A stretch of DNA of 64,000 nt from Arthrobacter sp. NEB 688. GTDB taxonomy: Bacteria > Actinomycetota > Actinomycetes > Actinomycetales > Dermatophilaceae. Position numbers and translations under genes: made by a program. The notes beneath the pieces were generated by a model. The model was not told where the DNA came from, did not search any database, and saw only the letters and a program-made list of their open reading frames with translations. Shown here in pieces: positions 15,064 through 24,496 of the stretch. The DNA is taken from NCBI RefSeq assembly GCF_013201035.1, contig NZ_CP053707.1:1798001-1862000 (forward strand), given 5' to 3'. The number at the start of each line of letters is the position of its first letter. Position 1 is the stretch's first letter.

Positions 15064-17116
15064 GGCGCAGGAACTCCAGGTGGCGCTCGTAGTGGTCGAG
15101 GCAGTCGTGGATGACCTGCGCCGCCGACCAGCCCATGACGTCGTACCCCTGCCCGCCGTCGGCGAGGTGCACCTCGAGGCGGGCGTAGGAGTCGCGGCGC
15201 TGGACCATCCGGCCGCCGTAGGTCGGCACCGGCGCCATCTCGACCTCGACGCGGTAGACGAACGGCGGCTCGGCGGTCGGCGTGCGCAGGGTGACCGACG
15301 GGCTCTCGCCCTCGAGGTCGACCTCGCAGGTCGTCTCGACCTCGTGGCGGCAGAGCTCCTCGCCGACCTCCGCCAGGGCGGGGGCGACGACGTCGCGCAG
15401 GTGGCCGAGCGCGTCGCGGCGGTCGACGAAGTTCGTCGCCCGGGCCACCCGGGCCCGCCACGACGTCGCGCGGTCTTCACGACGCGTGGTCGCGGCCCGT
15501 GCCGACAGCAGCCCGTACACGCTCTGCTCGCGGCTGTCCGCCCGACGACCCTCCACGCGCAGGGCGCGCACGAGCCCGACCATGACGAGCACGAGCACGA
15601 CGGCGAAGGGCAGCCCGAAGATGATCGTCGCGTACTGCAGCGCGGTGATGCCGCCGACGAGGAGCATCGCGATGGTCAGCAGCCCGGTGGCCGCCGCCCA
15701 GGTGATGCGCAGCCAGCCGGCGGCGTCCTCGGTCAGGTCACCGAGCCGGCTCGTGAGGTTGGCCATGACGAGCGCGCCGGAGTCGGCGGAGGTGACGTAG
15801 AAGAGCAGCCCGACGAAGAAGGCCAGGGCGATGACGACCTTGCCGGCGGGGTACTGCGAGAGCAGGTCGTAGAAGCCGACGCCGGTGAAGTCCTGGGCGG
15901 CCTGCGCGAAGTCGGTGTCGCCGGACCGGATCCGCTCGATGGCGGCGTTCCCGAACACGGAGATCCACATGACGATGTAGGCGAACGGGATGACGAGGGT
16001 GCCGAGGACGAACTGCCGGATGGTCCGGCCGCGCGAGATGCGCGCGAGGAAGAGCCCGACGAAGGACGCCCACGCCACCCACCAGGCCCAGAAGAAGAGC
16101 GTCCACGTGCTCATCCACGTCGCGTTGTCGACGAAGGGGAAGGTCTCGAGGGTCTTCGCGGGGAAGGTGCGCAGGAAGTCGCCGACGTTGGCGACGGCGC
16201 CGTTGAGCAGCAGCGCGGTGTTGCCGGTGACGAGCACCCAGCCCGCGAGCCCGAGGGCCAGCAGCACGTTGAGCTGCGACAGGAACCGGATGCCGCGGTC
16301 GACGCCGCTCGTGGCCGAGACCGCGGCCATGAGCACGGCGAGGGCCGCGAGCGCGATCTGCGCACCGGTGCCGACGGGGACGCCGAAGAGCACGTTGAGG
16401 CCGACGTTGAGGAAGACCACGCCGATGCCGAGCGAGGTCGCGACGCCGAAGATCGTCCCCAGCACCGCGGCCGTGTCGACGGCGTGGCCGAGCGGGCCGT
16501 CGATCCGCCGGCCGAGCACCGGGGCCAGGGCCGAGCGCACCGCGAGGGGCAGGCCCTTGCGGTAGCAGAAGTAGCCGAGGGCCAGGCCCATCAGCGCGTA
16601 CATGCCCCACCCGGTGACGCCGTAGTGGAAGAGGGTCCACACGGTGGCGTCCCGGGCCGCCTCGATGCTCTCGGGCGCGGGGCCGCCCGCGGGCGGCGCC
16701 ATGTAGTGCGACGCCGGCTCGACGACGGAGTAGAACATCACGTCCGTGCCGATGCCGGCGGCGAACAGCATGGACGCCCACGCGAAGGTCGAGAACTCCG
16801 GGCGCGAGTGGTCCGGCCCGAGGCGCACGCCGCCGTAGCGCGAGAGGCCGAGCCAGACGACGAAGCCGAGCACCACCGTCGCGAGGAGCACGTAGAACCA
16901 GCCGAACCACTGCGTGGCCCACGTCGTCACCGCCCCGAGGGCGCTCTCGGCCGAGGTCGGCGCGAGCAGCGCCCACAGGGCCACGAGGAGCACGCCGGTG
17001 AGCGAGGCGACGAACACGGGCACCCGCACCGGTGGCCCGCCGAGCACCCCCGGCGTCCCGGACCCTCCGGGCTCGGGCTCGGTCGGGGTGGTGGGTCGGT
17101 CGGTCGCGGTGCTCAT
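15038..17116 (-). CDS. betT: BCCT-family choline transporter (BetT type)
   Basis: 692 residues: 12 membrane helices (about 35-535) followed by a cytoplasmic C-terminal domain of about 150 residues, as in BetT. The BCCT signature region WTLFFWAWWVAWASFVGLFLAR is present. The glycine stretch of helix 3 reads AAGIGTDVMFYSVVEP; D125 sits where BetP has Gly153, and a Gly-to-Asp change there is reported to convert BetP to proton-coupled choline uptake. Position supports choline too: it is the last gene of betB-betA-betT. Its 3' end overlaps the convergent MFS gene by 26 bases. Start ATG 17116 follows a GGAGGA site. Confidence 0.9.
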   Translation of the reverse strand: MSTATDRPTTPTEPEPGGSGTPGVLGGPPVRVPVFVASLTGVLLVALWALLAPTSAESALGAVTTWATQWFGWFYVLLATVVLGFVVWLGLSRYGGVRLGPDHSRPEFSTFAWASMLFAAGIGTDVMFYSVVEPASHYMAPPAGGPAPESIEAARDATVWTLFHYGVTGWGMYALMGLALGYFCYRKGLPLAVRSALAPVLGRRIDGPLGHAVDTAAVLGTIFGVATSLGIGVVFLNVGLNVLFGVPVGTGAQIALAALAVLMAAVSATSGVDRGIRFLSQLNVLLALGLAGWVLVTGNTALLLNGAVANVGDFLRTFPAKTLETFPFVDNATWMSTWTLFFWAWWVAWASFVGLFLARISRGRTIRQFVLGTLVIPFAYIVMWISVFGNAAIERIRSGDTDFAQAAQDFTGVGFYDLLSQYPAGKVVIALAFFVGLLFYVTSADSGALVMANLTSRLGDLTEDAAGWLRITWAAATGLLTIAMLLVGGITALQYATIIFGLPFAVVLVLVMVGLVRALRVEGRRADSREQSVYGLLSARAATTRREDRATSWRARVARATNFVDRRDALGHLRDVVAPALAEVGEELCRHEVETTCEVDLEGESPSVTLRTPTAEPPFVYRVEVEMAPVPTYGGRMVQRRDSYARLEVHLADGGQGYDVMGWSAAQVIHDCLDHYERHLEFLRLTQPSAPA

Positions 17117-17139
17117 CGGGTCCTCCGGTGGCTCGGGGC

Positions 17140-18876
17140 TCAGGGGGTCGGCGGGTCCAGGGGGCTCCCGGCGCGCACGTCGTACCAGGGGGCGTCGGAC
17201 GGCGGCAGCGGCGTGGCGCCGGTGATGAGGTCGGCCGCCTTCTCGGCGAGCATGACGACCGGCGCGTAGATGTTGCCGTTGGTCACGTAGGGCATCGCGC
17301 TGGCGTCGACGACGCGCAGGCCCTGCGTGCCGTGGACGCGCATCGACGTCGGGTCGAGCACCGAGAGGTCGTCGGTGCCCATCCGGGCCGTGCAGCTCGG
17401 GTGGAGGGCGGTCTCGGCGTCGGCGCGGACCCAGTCGAGGATCTGCTCGTCGGTCTCGACCTGCGCGCCGGGTGAGATCTCGCCGCCGTCGTACGGGGCG
17501 AACGCGGGCTGCGCGAGGATCTCGCGCGAGACGCGGATCGCCTCGACCCACTCGCGTCGGTCCTGGTCGGTGGAGAGGTAGTTGAACTGCATCGCCGGCT
17601 TCATCCGCGGGTCGGTGCTGCGGATGCGCAGCCAGCCGCGGGCGTCGGAGTACATCGGGCCGATGTGCACCTGGTAGCCGTGGCCCTCGACCGGGCTCGA
17701 GCCGTCGTAGCGGATGGCGATGGGCAGGAAGTGGAACATGAGGTTCGGGTAGTCGACGTCGTCGTTGCTGCGGACGAAGCCGCCGCCCTCGAAGTGGTTC
17801 GTCGCGCCGAGGCCCTTGCGCAGGAAGAGCCACTCGGCGGCCAGCTTCGGGCGGTTCCTGTAGGCGAGCCCGGGGGCGATGGACACCGGCTGCGTGCACG
17901 CGTGCTGGATGTACACCTCGAGGTGGTCCTGGAGGTGCTCGCCGACCCCGCGCAGCCCCGAGACGACGTCGATGCCGAGCGGCCGCAGCAGCCGGGGGTC
18001 GCCGACGCCCGAGAGCTGGAGCAGCTGGGGCGTGTTGATCGCCCCGCCCGCGAGGACGACCTCGCCGGCGCGCACCGTGTGCCTCCGCCCGAAGGCGAGG
18101 TACTCGACCCCGACGGCGCGGGTGCCCTCGAAGAGCACCTTCGTCGTCAGCGCGAGGGTGCGCACGTGCAGGTTGGGGCGGTCGATGACCGGGTGAAGGT
18201 AGGCCCGCGCGGCCGAGAGGCGCCGGCCGCGGTGGACGTTGCGGTCGAAGGGCGCGAACCCCTCCTGCCGGTAGCCGTTGACGTCGCTCGTGCGGGGGTA
18301 GCCGGCCTGCACGGTCGCCTCGAAGAACGCCGTGAACAGCGGGTTGGTGGCCGGGCCGCGCTCCATGACGAGGGGCCCGTCGCCGCCGCGCCAGGTGTCG
18401 GCGCCGGCGAGGCAGGTCTCCATCCGCTTGAAGTACGGCAGGCAGTGCGCGTAGTCCCAGTCGGACATCCCCGGGTCGGCGCCCCAGCGCTCGTAGTCCT
18501 TGGGGTTGCCGCGCTGGAAGATCATCCCGTTGATCGAGCTCGACCCGCCGAGGACCTTGCCGCGCGCGTGGTAGATCCGCCGGCCGTTCATGTGCGGCTC
18601 GGGCTCCGACTCGTACTTCCAGTCGTAGAACCGGCTGCCGATGGGGAAGGGCAGCGCGGCCGGCATGTGGATGAACGGGTCGAGCTTGAGGTCGTTGCGG
18701 CCGGCCTCGAGGACGAGCACGCTCGTGCCGGGGTCGGCCGAGAGGCGGTTGGCGAGGACGGACCCGGCGCTGCCACCGCCGACGACGACGTAGTCGACGT
18801 GGTCGGGGACCTCGGCCATCGTCGTCCGGTCGCGCAGGCGCCGGGCGGAGTCGGTGACGCGGTCGGCGATGCTCAT
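17140..18876 (-). CDS. betA: Choline dehydrogenase (GMC oxidoreductase)
   Basis: 578-residue flavoprotein that oxidises choline to betaine aldehyde (and often on to betaine). FAD-binding motif [17 protein letters not shown] at about residues 31-46, GMC signature 1 [18 protein letters not shown], signature 2 [17 protein letters not shown], active-site histidine in [12 protein letters not shown], and the closing [18 protein letters not shown]. Start overlaps the betB stop by four bases (ATGA). M20 ([16 protein letters not shown]) is an alternative start that would give the usual N terminus. Confidence 0.93.
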   Translation of the reverse strand: MSIADRVTDSARRLRDRTTMAEVPDHVDYVVVGGGSAGSVLANRLSADPGTSVLVLEAGRNDLKLDPFIHMPAALPFPIGSRFYDWKYESEPEPHMNGRRIYHARGKVLGGSSSINGMIFQRGNPKDYERWGADPGMSDWDYAHCLPYFKRMETCLAGADTWRGGDGPLVMERGPATNPLFTAFFEATVQAGYPRTSDVNGYRQEGFAPFDRNVHRGRRLSAARAYLHPVIDRPNLHVRTLALTTKVLFEGTRAVGVEYLAFGRRHTVRAGEVVLAGGAINTPQLLQLSGVGDPRLLRPLGIDVVSGLRGVGEHLQDHLEVYIQHACTQPVSIAPGLAYRNRPKLAAEWLFLRKGLGATNHFEGGGFVRSNDDVDYPNLMFHFLPIAIRYDGSSPVEGHGYQVHIGPMYSDARGWLRIRSTDPRMKPAMQFNYLSTDQDRREWVEAIRVSREILAQPAFAPYDGGEISPGAQVETDEQILDWVRADAETALHPSCTARMGTDDLSVLDPTSMRVHGTQGLRVVDASAMPYVTNGNIYAPVVMLAEKAADLITGATPLPPSDAPWYDVRAGSPLDPPTP

Positions 18877-20342
18877 GAGAACCACCCCGTCGGGGCCGGC
18901 TCGGTGTTCTCCCACACGTGCTTGGTCTCCTGGTACTCCTCGAGGCCGAGCTCGCCGAGCTCGCGGCCGATGCCGGACTGCTTGTGCCCGCCCCACTCGG
19001 CGGGGGCGACGTAGGGGTGGTAGTCGTTGATCCACACCGTGCCCAGGCGCAGCGCCCGGGCGACGCGACGGGCGCGCTCCGGGTCGCCGGTCCACACGGC
19101 GCCGGCGAGGCCGTAGCGGGTGGCGTTGGCGAGCCGGACGGCCTCCTCCTCGGTGCGGAAGGTCTCGACCGTGAGCACCGGCCCGAAGGACTCCTCCTGG
19201 ACGACGTGCATGCCGACGTCGCACCGGTCGAGGACGGTCGGCAGGTAGTAGTAGCCGTTCGCGAGGCGCTCGTCGTCGGGGCGGGCGCCGCCGCAGCGCA
19301 GCCGGGCGCCCTCGGCGAGGCCGGTCGCGACGTAGGCCTCGACCTTCTCGAGGTGCTGGGCGCTCGTCAGCGAGCCGGTCTGCGCGTCCTCGTCGAACGG
19401 CGGCCCCATCCGGATGCCCGCGGCGCGCTCGACGATCGCGTCGACGACCTCCTCGGCGACCGACTCCTCGACGAGCAGGCGCGCGCCGGCCGAGCAGACC
19501 TGGCCGGAGTGCAGGAACACCGCGGTCATCGCGTTGTCGATCGCGGCCTCGCGGTCGGCGTCGGCGAAGACGATGTTCGGGTTCTTGCCCCCGAGCTCGA
19601 GGGCGACGCGCTTGACGGTGTCGGCGGCCTGCTTCATGAGGTGCTTGCCGACGGCGAGGCTGCCCGTGAACGACACGAGGTCGACGCGCGGGTCGGTGGA
19701 CATCGGCTCGGCGCACCCCGGGCCGGTCCCGAGGACGAGGTTGGCGACGCCGGCCGGGACGCCCGCCTCCTCGATCGCGCGCACCATGAGGATCGTCGAG
19801 TGCGGGGTGATCTCGCTCGGCTTGAGGACGAACGTGCTGCCCGCGAGCAGGCACGGCGCGACCTTCCAGCTGGCCTGCAGCAGCGGGTAGTTCCACGGGG
19901 TGATGAGCGAGCAGACACCGATCGGCTCGCGCACGACCCGGCTGCGCACGTGCTCCTGGCCCGGGTCGACCTCGCGGACGCGCTCGACGTCCTCGCCCTT
20001 GCCGGCGTAGAAGCGGAAGACGCTGACGACGTCGGCGACGTCGAGCTTCGCCTCCTCGAACCGCTTGCCGGTGTCGAGGGCCTCGGCGCGGGCGATCTCG
20101 TCGGTGTCGCGCTCGAGGAGGTCGGCGATGCGGCCCAGCGCGGCCGCGCGCTCGGTGGGCGGGGTGTCGCGCCAGCGGCCGTCGTCGGCCGCGCGGCGGG
20201 CGGCGTCGATCGCCGCGAGGGTGTCGGTCTCGTCGGCCTCGTCGACCTCGCCGACGGTCGTGCCGTCGGCCGGGCAGACGATGGTCCGGCGACCGCCGGC
20301 AGCGGCGCCGACCCAGGCGCCGTCGAGGTACAGGTCGGCCAT
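18873..20342 (-). CDS. betB: Betaine aldehyde dehydrogenase
   Basis: 489-residue NAD(P)-dependent aldehyde dehydrogenase that oxidises betaine aldehyde to glycine betaine. Catalytic residues are visible: N151 (TPWNYPLLQ), E249 (LELGGKNPN) and nucleophile C283 ([13 protein letters not shown]); the cofactor site GTG and FTGSLAVGK are present. First gene of the betB-betA-betT operon. An ATG further upstream in frame would add a Pro/Thr-rich tail and is not favoured because a promoter-like pair (TTGACG-18-CAGGCT) lies in that stretch. Confidence 0.93.
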   Translation of the reverse strand: MADLYLDGAWVGAAAGGRRTIVCPADGTTVGEVDEADETDTLAAIDAARRAADDGRWRDTPPTERAAALGRIADLLERDTDEIARAEALDTGKRFEEAKLDVADVVSVFRFYAGKGEDVERVREVDPGQEHVRSRVVREPIGVCSLITPWNYPLLQASWKVAPCLLAGSTFVLKPSEITPHSTILMVRAIEEAGVPAGVANLVLGTGPGCAEPMSTDPRVDLVSFTGSLAVGKHLMKQAADTVKRVALELGGKNPNIVFADADREAAIDNAMTAVFLHSGQVCSAGARLLVEESVAEEVVDAIVERAAGIRMGPPFDEDAQTGSLTSAQHLEKVEAYVATGLAEGARLRCGGARPDDERLANGYYYLPTVLDRCDVGMHVVQEESFGPVLTVETFRTEEEAVRLANATRYGLAGAVWTGDPERARRVARALRLGTVWINDYHPYVAPAEWGGHKQSGIGRELGELGLEEYQETKHVWENTEPAPTGWFS

Positions 20343-20378
20343 GGTCGTCCTGACTGTCGGGGTGGGGACGGGTGGACC

Positions 20379-20408
20379 AGCCTGTCGGAGAGGCGCTCCG
20401 GCCGTCAA
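20379..20408 (-). promoter_or_regulatory. Probable promoter of betB-betA-betT
   Basis: On the minus strand TTGACG (20408-20403) and CAGGCT (20384-20379) are 18 bases apart, with the betB ATG about 37 bases further. The -10 is of the CAnnnT type seen before several other genes here. No GTTGC-N7-GCAAC site is present, so this operon seems to lie outside the putative IclR regulon. Confidence 0.4.
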
Positions 20409-20432
20409 GGACCGCAGGTCAGGCGCGGGTCC

Positions 20433-21821
20433 TCAGCACTCGATGACGTTGACGGCGAGGCCGCCGCGCGCGGTCTCCTTGTACTTGACCTTCATGTCGC
20501 GCCCGGTGTCGCGCATCGTCTTGATCGCCTTGTCGAGCGAGACGACGGCCGAGCGGCCATCGCCGCGCAGCGAGAGCCGGGCGGCCGTGATGGCCTTGAC
20601 GGAGGCGACGGCGTTGCGCTCGATGCAGGGGATCTGGACGAGCCCGCCGACCGGGTCGCAGGTCAGGCCGAGGTTGTGCTCGATGCCGATCTCGGCCGCG
20701 TTCTCGACCTGGCCGGGGGTGCCGCCGAGGACCTCGGCGAGGGCGCCGGCCGCCATCGAGCAGGCGGAGCCGACCTCGCCCTGGCAGCCGACCTCGGCGC
20801 CGGAGATCGAGGCGTTCTCCTTGTAGAGCGTGCCGATGGCGGCGGCGGTCAGCAGGAAGCGCACGACCCCGTCGTCGTCGGCGCCCGGGACGAAGCGCGT
20901 GTAGTAGTGCAGCACCGCCGGGATGATGCCCGCCGCGCCGTTCGTCGGCGCGGTGACGATGCGCCCGCCGCTGGCGTTCTCCTCGTTGACCGCGAGCGCG
21001 TAGAGGGTGACCCAGTCCATCGCGGCGAGCGGGTCGCCGGCGTGCTCACGGCGCAGCTGGCGCACGAGCCGGGGCGCGCGGCGCTGGACGCGCAGCCCGC
21101 CGGGCAGGACGCCGTCGGTGCGGCAGCCGTTGTCGACGCACTCCTGCATGACGGCCCAGAGGTGCAGCAGGCCGGAGCGGACCTCGGCCTCGGTGCGCCA
21201 CGACAGCTCGTTGGCGAGCATGACGCCGCTGACCGGCAGGCCGGTCTCGGCGCAGCGCTGGAGCAGCTGGTCGCCGGTCGTGAAGGGGTACCGGACGGGC
21301 GTGTGGTCGGGGACGATCTCGTTCTGCCCGACCTCGTCCTGGTCGAGGACGAACCCGCCGCCGACGGAGTAGTACTCGCGGGTGCGCAGGGGCTCCTCGC
21401 CGTCGGTCGGGTCGGCCGAGGCCCACGCCGTGAAGCGCATCCCGTTGGAGTGGAAGGGCAGGGTCGCGCGGCGGTGCAGGACGACGTCGGTGTCGGGGTC
21501 GCAGAGCACGTCGTGAGTACCGCCGAGGTGCAGCGTGCGGGCGGCGCGGACCTCGTCGACGCGGTGCTCGGCGGCGCGCGGGTCGGTGCTCTCGGGCGCC
21601 TCGCCCTCGAGGCCGAGGAGCACGGCCTTGACCGAGCCGTGGCCGTGGCCGGTGGCGCCGAGCGAGCCGAAGAGCTCGGCCCGGACCCGGCCGACGCGGG
21701 GGAGCAGCCCGTCCTCGCGCAGCGACGCGGCGAAGGAGTGGGCGGCGCGCATCGGGCCGACGGTGTGCGAGCTCGAGGGACCGATGCCGACGCTGAACAG
21801 GTCGAAGGAGGAGATGGCCAT
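20433..21821 (-). CDS. sdaA: L-serine ammonia-lyase, iron-sulfur dependent, single chain
   Basis: 462 residues; beta domain at the N terminus ([22 protein letters not shown]) fused to the alpha catalytic domain. Cysteines likely to bind the [4Fe-4S] cluster occur in [25 protein letters not shown] and [12 protein letters not shown], and the very last residue is Cys (VNVIEC), matching the tail-in-mouth cluster ligand known from Legionella L-serine dehydratase. It converts L-serine to pyruvate and ammonia. Placed upstream of betB, it would channel serine made from betaine-derived glycine and C1 units into central metabolism. Confidence 0.93.
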   Translation of the reverse strand: MAISSFDLFSVGIGPSSSHTVGPMRAAHSFAASLREDGLLPRVGRVRAELFGSLGATGHGHGSVKAVLLGLEGEAPESTDPRAAEHRVDEVRAARTLHLGGTHDVLCDPDTDVVLHRRATLPFHSNGMRFTAWASADPTDGEEPLRTREYYSVGGGFVLDQDEVGQNEIVPDHTPVRYPFTTGDQLLQRCAETGLPVSGVMLANELSWRTEAEVRSGLLHLWAVMQECVDNGCRTDGVLPGGLRVQRRAPRLVRQLRREHAGDPLAAMDWVTLYALAVNEENASGGRIVTAPTNGAAGIIPAVLHYYTRFVPGADDDGVVRFLLTAAAIGTLYKENASISGAEVGCQGEVGSACSMAAGALAEVLGGTPGQVENAAEIGIEHNLGLTCDPVGGLVQIPCIERNAVASVKAITAARLSLRGDGRSAVVSLDKAIKTMRDTGRDMKVKYKETARGGLAVNVIEC

Positions 21822-21903
21822 GAGGCGCTCAGTGTGTCATCCGGGACGGGGTCCTGGGGACGGCCCCGCGGGCCCGTCGGTCGCACCGGCTACCGTCGGT
21901 GCC

Positions 21904-22755
21904 GTGACGGGCACGGGGGAGCAGGCGACGCCGCAGCAGGCGGCGTTCCCCGGCATGCCCGAGCCCTTGTGGGGCGGCAGCCCGAGCAAGCTGCTCACCT
22001 TCCTCGACTGCCCGCGCCGCTACCGGCTGGCCTACCTCGACCGGCCCCGGCCGCCGGCCCGCGCGCAGCGGGCGCACACCTCCCTCGGCAACGCCGTGCA
22101 CAACGCGCTGCGCGACTGGTGGGACCAGCCCGAGCGCACCCCGCAGGCCGGGGCCCGCCTCGTGGAGAGGGCCTGGATCGACGTCGGCTTCCGCGACGCC
22201 GCCCAGTCCGCGCGCTGGCGGGCCCGGATGCAGGACGCCGTCGTCGCCTACCTCGAGCGCTCCGGGCCGCAGCAGCGGCCCGTCGGCATCGAGCGCACGG
22301 TGTCGTTCGTCAGCGAGGACCTGCGCGTCCAGGGCCGCATCGACCGGCTCGACGACCGCGACGGCGAGCTGGTCGTCGTCGACTACAAGACCTCGCGCCG
22401 GGTCTCGACCGACGACGAGGCGCGCACCTCGCTGCCGCTCGCGCTGTACGCCGCCGCCGTCTGGAAGATGTTCCGGCGCCCGGTGCGCCGCGTCGAGCTG
22501 CACCACGTCCCCTCGGGCACGGTCGCCGCGCACGAGCACACCGGCGAGTCCATCGGCCGGCACGTCGAGCGGGCGCGCTCGATCATGCGCGACGCGCGCC
22601 GGGCCGACGCCGACTTCGCCCGGCACGGGGCGGAGTCCACGATGTTCCCCGCCGTCACCGGGCCGCTGTGCGGCTGGTGCGACCTGCGGGCGCACTGCCC
22701 CGAGGGGCAGGCCGCCGCCCCCGAGAAGGCCGACTGGGCCGCGCTCGAGGACTGA
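21904..22755 (+). CDS. RecB-like PD-(D/E)XK nuclease
   Basis: 283 residues resembling the Cas4/RecB nuclease domain (PF12705). It opens with SPSKLLTFLDCPRRYRLAYL (first Cys), has GNAVHNAL with the metal-binding His, GRIDRLDDRDGELVVVDYKTSRR as the D-ExK core, and ends with CGWCDLRAHCPEG. The cysteine pattern C...CxxC...C suggests an Fe-S cluster. TACCGT ends seven bases before the GTG, so the mRNA is probably leaderless. It sits divergent from sdaA and seems unrelated to betaine metabolism. Not adjacent to CRISPR elements. Confidence 0.88.
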   Translation: MTGTGEQATPQQAAFPGMPEPLWGGSPSKLLTFLDCPRRYRLAYLDRPRPPARAQRAHTSLGNAVHNALRDWWDQPERTPQAGARLVERAWIDVGFRDAAQSARWRARMQDAVVAYLERSGPQQRPVGIERTVSFVSEDLRVQGRIDRLDDRDGELVVVDYKTSRRVSTDDEARTSLPLALYAAAVWKMFRRPVRRVELHHVPSGTVAAHEHTGESIGRHVERARSIMRDARRADADFARHGAESTMFPAVTGPLCGWCDLRAHCPEGQAAAPEKADWAALED

Positions 22756-22769
22756 GGGCCGGCGCCCGC

Positions 22770-23726
22770 TCAGCCGAGCTCCTCGAGGACCGCCGGCAGC
22801 ACCTCGTGCATGTCGCCGATGACCGCGTAGTCGGCCTTGGTCACCATCGGGGCGTCGGCGTCGGTGTTGACGGCGATGATCGTCCGGCTCGAGGCGCAGC
22901 CCGCCCAGTGCTGGATCGAGCCCGAGATGCCGCAGGCGAGGTAGAGGTCGGGGGCGATGCGCGAGCCGGTCTGGCCGACCTGCTCGTGGTGCGGCCGCCA
23001 GCCGAGCGAGGTGACGACGCGCGAGACGCCGACCGCCCCGCCGAGCCGCTGCGCGAGGGCGTCGACGGCCGCGAAGCCGTCCGGCCCGCCCGCGCCGCGG
23101 CCCGCGCCGACGACGACCTTGGCCGCGGCGAGCCCTGAGCTGTCGCCCCGCTCGCGCCGCTCGACCCGGACCACCTGGGCGCGCAGGTCCTTGGCGTCGA
23201 GCGCCACGGCCAGCGGCTGGACCCGGGCCTCGCCGGGGGTGTCGGCGGGGGTGGGGTCGACGGCGTGGCCGGCCATCGACAGCAGCCGGACCCGGCTGGG
23301 CACGGTCGCCCGCTCGAGCGCGGCGCCGCCGACGACCTGGCGCTGGACGACGAGCGGCGAGAGCGACTCGACGGCGACGACGTTGGCGGCCATCCGCAGC
23401 CCGCGGCGGGCGGCGACGTGGGCGAGGACCTCGTTGCCGCGGCCGGTGCCGGGGGCCACGACGAGGTCGGCCCGGGCCGCGCGCCCGGCGGCCTCGACGA
23501 CGGCGGCCCAGGCCGCCGCGGCGTAGCGCTCGAGCGCGGGGTCGGACGCCTCGTGGAGCACCGCGACCCCTGCCTCGCGGCAGTCGGCGAGCACCGCCTC
23601 CGGGGCGGCCCCGACGACGACGGCGTGCAGGTCGCCGGCCCCGAGGGAGCGGGCGAAGGCGAGGGTCTCGCGGGAGACGAGCGAGGCCCGTCCCTCCTCG
23701 ACCTCGACGAGGACGACGACGCTCAC
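22770..23726 (-). CDS. etfA: Electron transfer flavoprotein, alpha subunit
   Basis: 318 residues. The N-terminal alpha/beta domain is followed by the FAD domain with VVVGAGRGAGG, GQTGSRIAPDLYLACGISGSIQHWAG and the closing AVNTDADAPMVTKADYAVIGDMHEVLP, all characteristic of EtfA. It accepts electrons from dehydrogenases and passes them to ETF:quinone oxidoreductase. The GTG start overlaps the etfB stop (GTGA). As the third gene of the dmgdh-etfB-etfA operon it is most likely dedicated to dimethylglycine oxidation. Confidence 0.93.
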   Translation of the reverse strand: MSVVVLVEVEEGRASLVSRETLAFARSLGAGDLHAVVVGAAPEAVLADCREAGVAVLHEASDPALERYAAAAWAAVVEAAGRAARADLVVAPGTGRGNEVLAHVAARRGLRMAANVVAVESLSPLVVQRQVVGGAALERATVPSRVRLLSMAGHAVDPTPADTPGEARVQPLAVALDAKDLRAQVVRVERRERGDSSGLAAAKVVVGAGRGAGGPDGFAAVDALAQRLGGAVGVSRVVTSLGWRPHHEQVGQTGSRIAPDLYLACGISGSIQHWAGCASSRTIIAVNTDADAPMVTKADYAVIGDMHEVLPAVLEELG

Positions 23727-24496
23727 GCGTGCACCACCTTGAGCTCGCGCAGGACGGCGACGAGGGCCGGCGCGGCGGTCGGCCCCTCGCCGAGGACGGT
23801 CACCTGGCTCGGGGGTGCCTCGGGCACCGAGAGCGCCTCGCGCCCCGACCCGCCGGGCGTGCCCGACCACGTCATCCGCTCGACCTCGGCCTTCTTCGCG
23901 CGCATCCGCCCCATGACGCTCGGGTACTTCGGGGCGACCCCGCCCTCGAGGACGGTGGCGACCGCGGGCAGCGCGACCTCGTAGACCTCGGTGCCCTCCG
24001 GTCCCTCGGCGTGGAGGGTCGCGACGTCGCCCTCGACGGCGACCGTCTGCACCCCGGCGACGACCGGCCGGTCGAGGAGGTAGGCCAGCCGCACGCCGAC
24101 CTGGAAGTCGCCGGTGTCGGCGGCGTCGTTGCCGAGCAGCACGAGGTCGTACGTGGTCCCCGCGTCGGCCCGCGCCCCGACGGCCTGCGCGACGGCCTCG
24201 GCGACGTCGGCCGGCCCGAGGAGGTCGGCGTCCGCCTCGACGAGGACGCCGTCGGTGGCGCCGACGGCGATGCCGGCGCGCACCTGCTCGAGGCTGTCCT
24301 CGGAGCCGACCGACAGCACCGTCACGGTGCCGCCGGAGGGCTCGGCGACCTGCACGGCCAGGGCGACGGCGGCCTCCTCGTGGGCGCTCGTCGTGTAGCC
24401 GGCGAACCGGCCGTCGACGCGCAGCCCGTCGGCGGTGAGGACGACCTCGCCGGTCGGGTCGGGGACGCGCTTGACGCAGACGAGGACGTTGGTCAC
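23723..24496 (-). CDS. etfB: Electron transfer flavoprotein, beta subunit
   Basis: 257 residues beginning VTNVLVCVKRVPDPTG, with DAADTGDFQVGVRLAYLLDRPVVAGV and the C-terminal signature VALPAVATVLEGG...PKYPSVMGRMRAKKAEVE. It binds AMP and pairs with EtfA. The GTG start overlaps the dehydrogenase gene stop by four bases (GTGA) and its own stop overlaps the etfA start, so all three are translationally coupled. Confidence 0.93.
   Translation of the reverse strand: MTNVLVCVKRVPDPTGEVVLTADGLRVDGRFAGYTTSAHEEAAVALAVQVAEPSGGTVTVLSVGSEDSLEQVRAGIAVGATDGVLVEADADLLGPADVAEAVAQAVGARADAGTTYDLVLLGNDAADTGDFQVGVRLAYLLDRPVVAGVQTVAVEGDVATLHAEGPEGTEVYEVALPAVATVLEGGVAPKYPSVMGRMRAKKAEVERMTWSGTPGGSGREALSVPEAPPSQVTVLGEGPTAAPALVAVLRELKVVHA

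Noticed and set aside
20343-20432. Glycine or other riboswitch upstream of betB/sdaA
   Set aside because: The gap is only 90 bases and shows no conserved aptamer core; only a promoter-like pair was seen.
18918-23138. A 1406-codon plus-strand frame across betB, sdaA and etfA
   Set aside because: Shadow frame with biased composition; the opposite strand has complete enzymes. Only the RecB-like gene on this strand, in another frame, is real.
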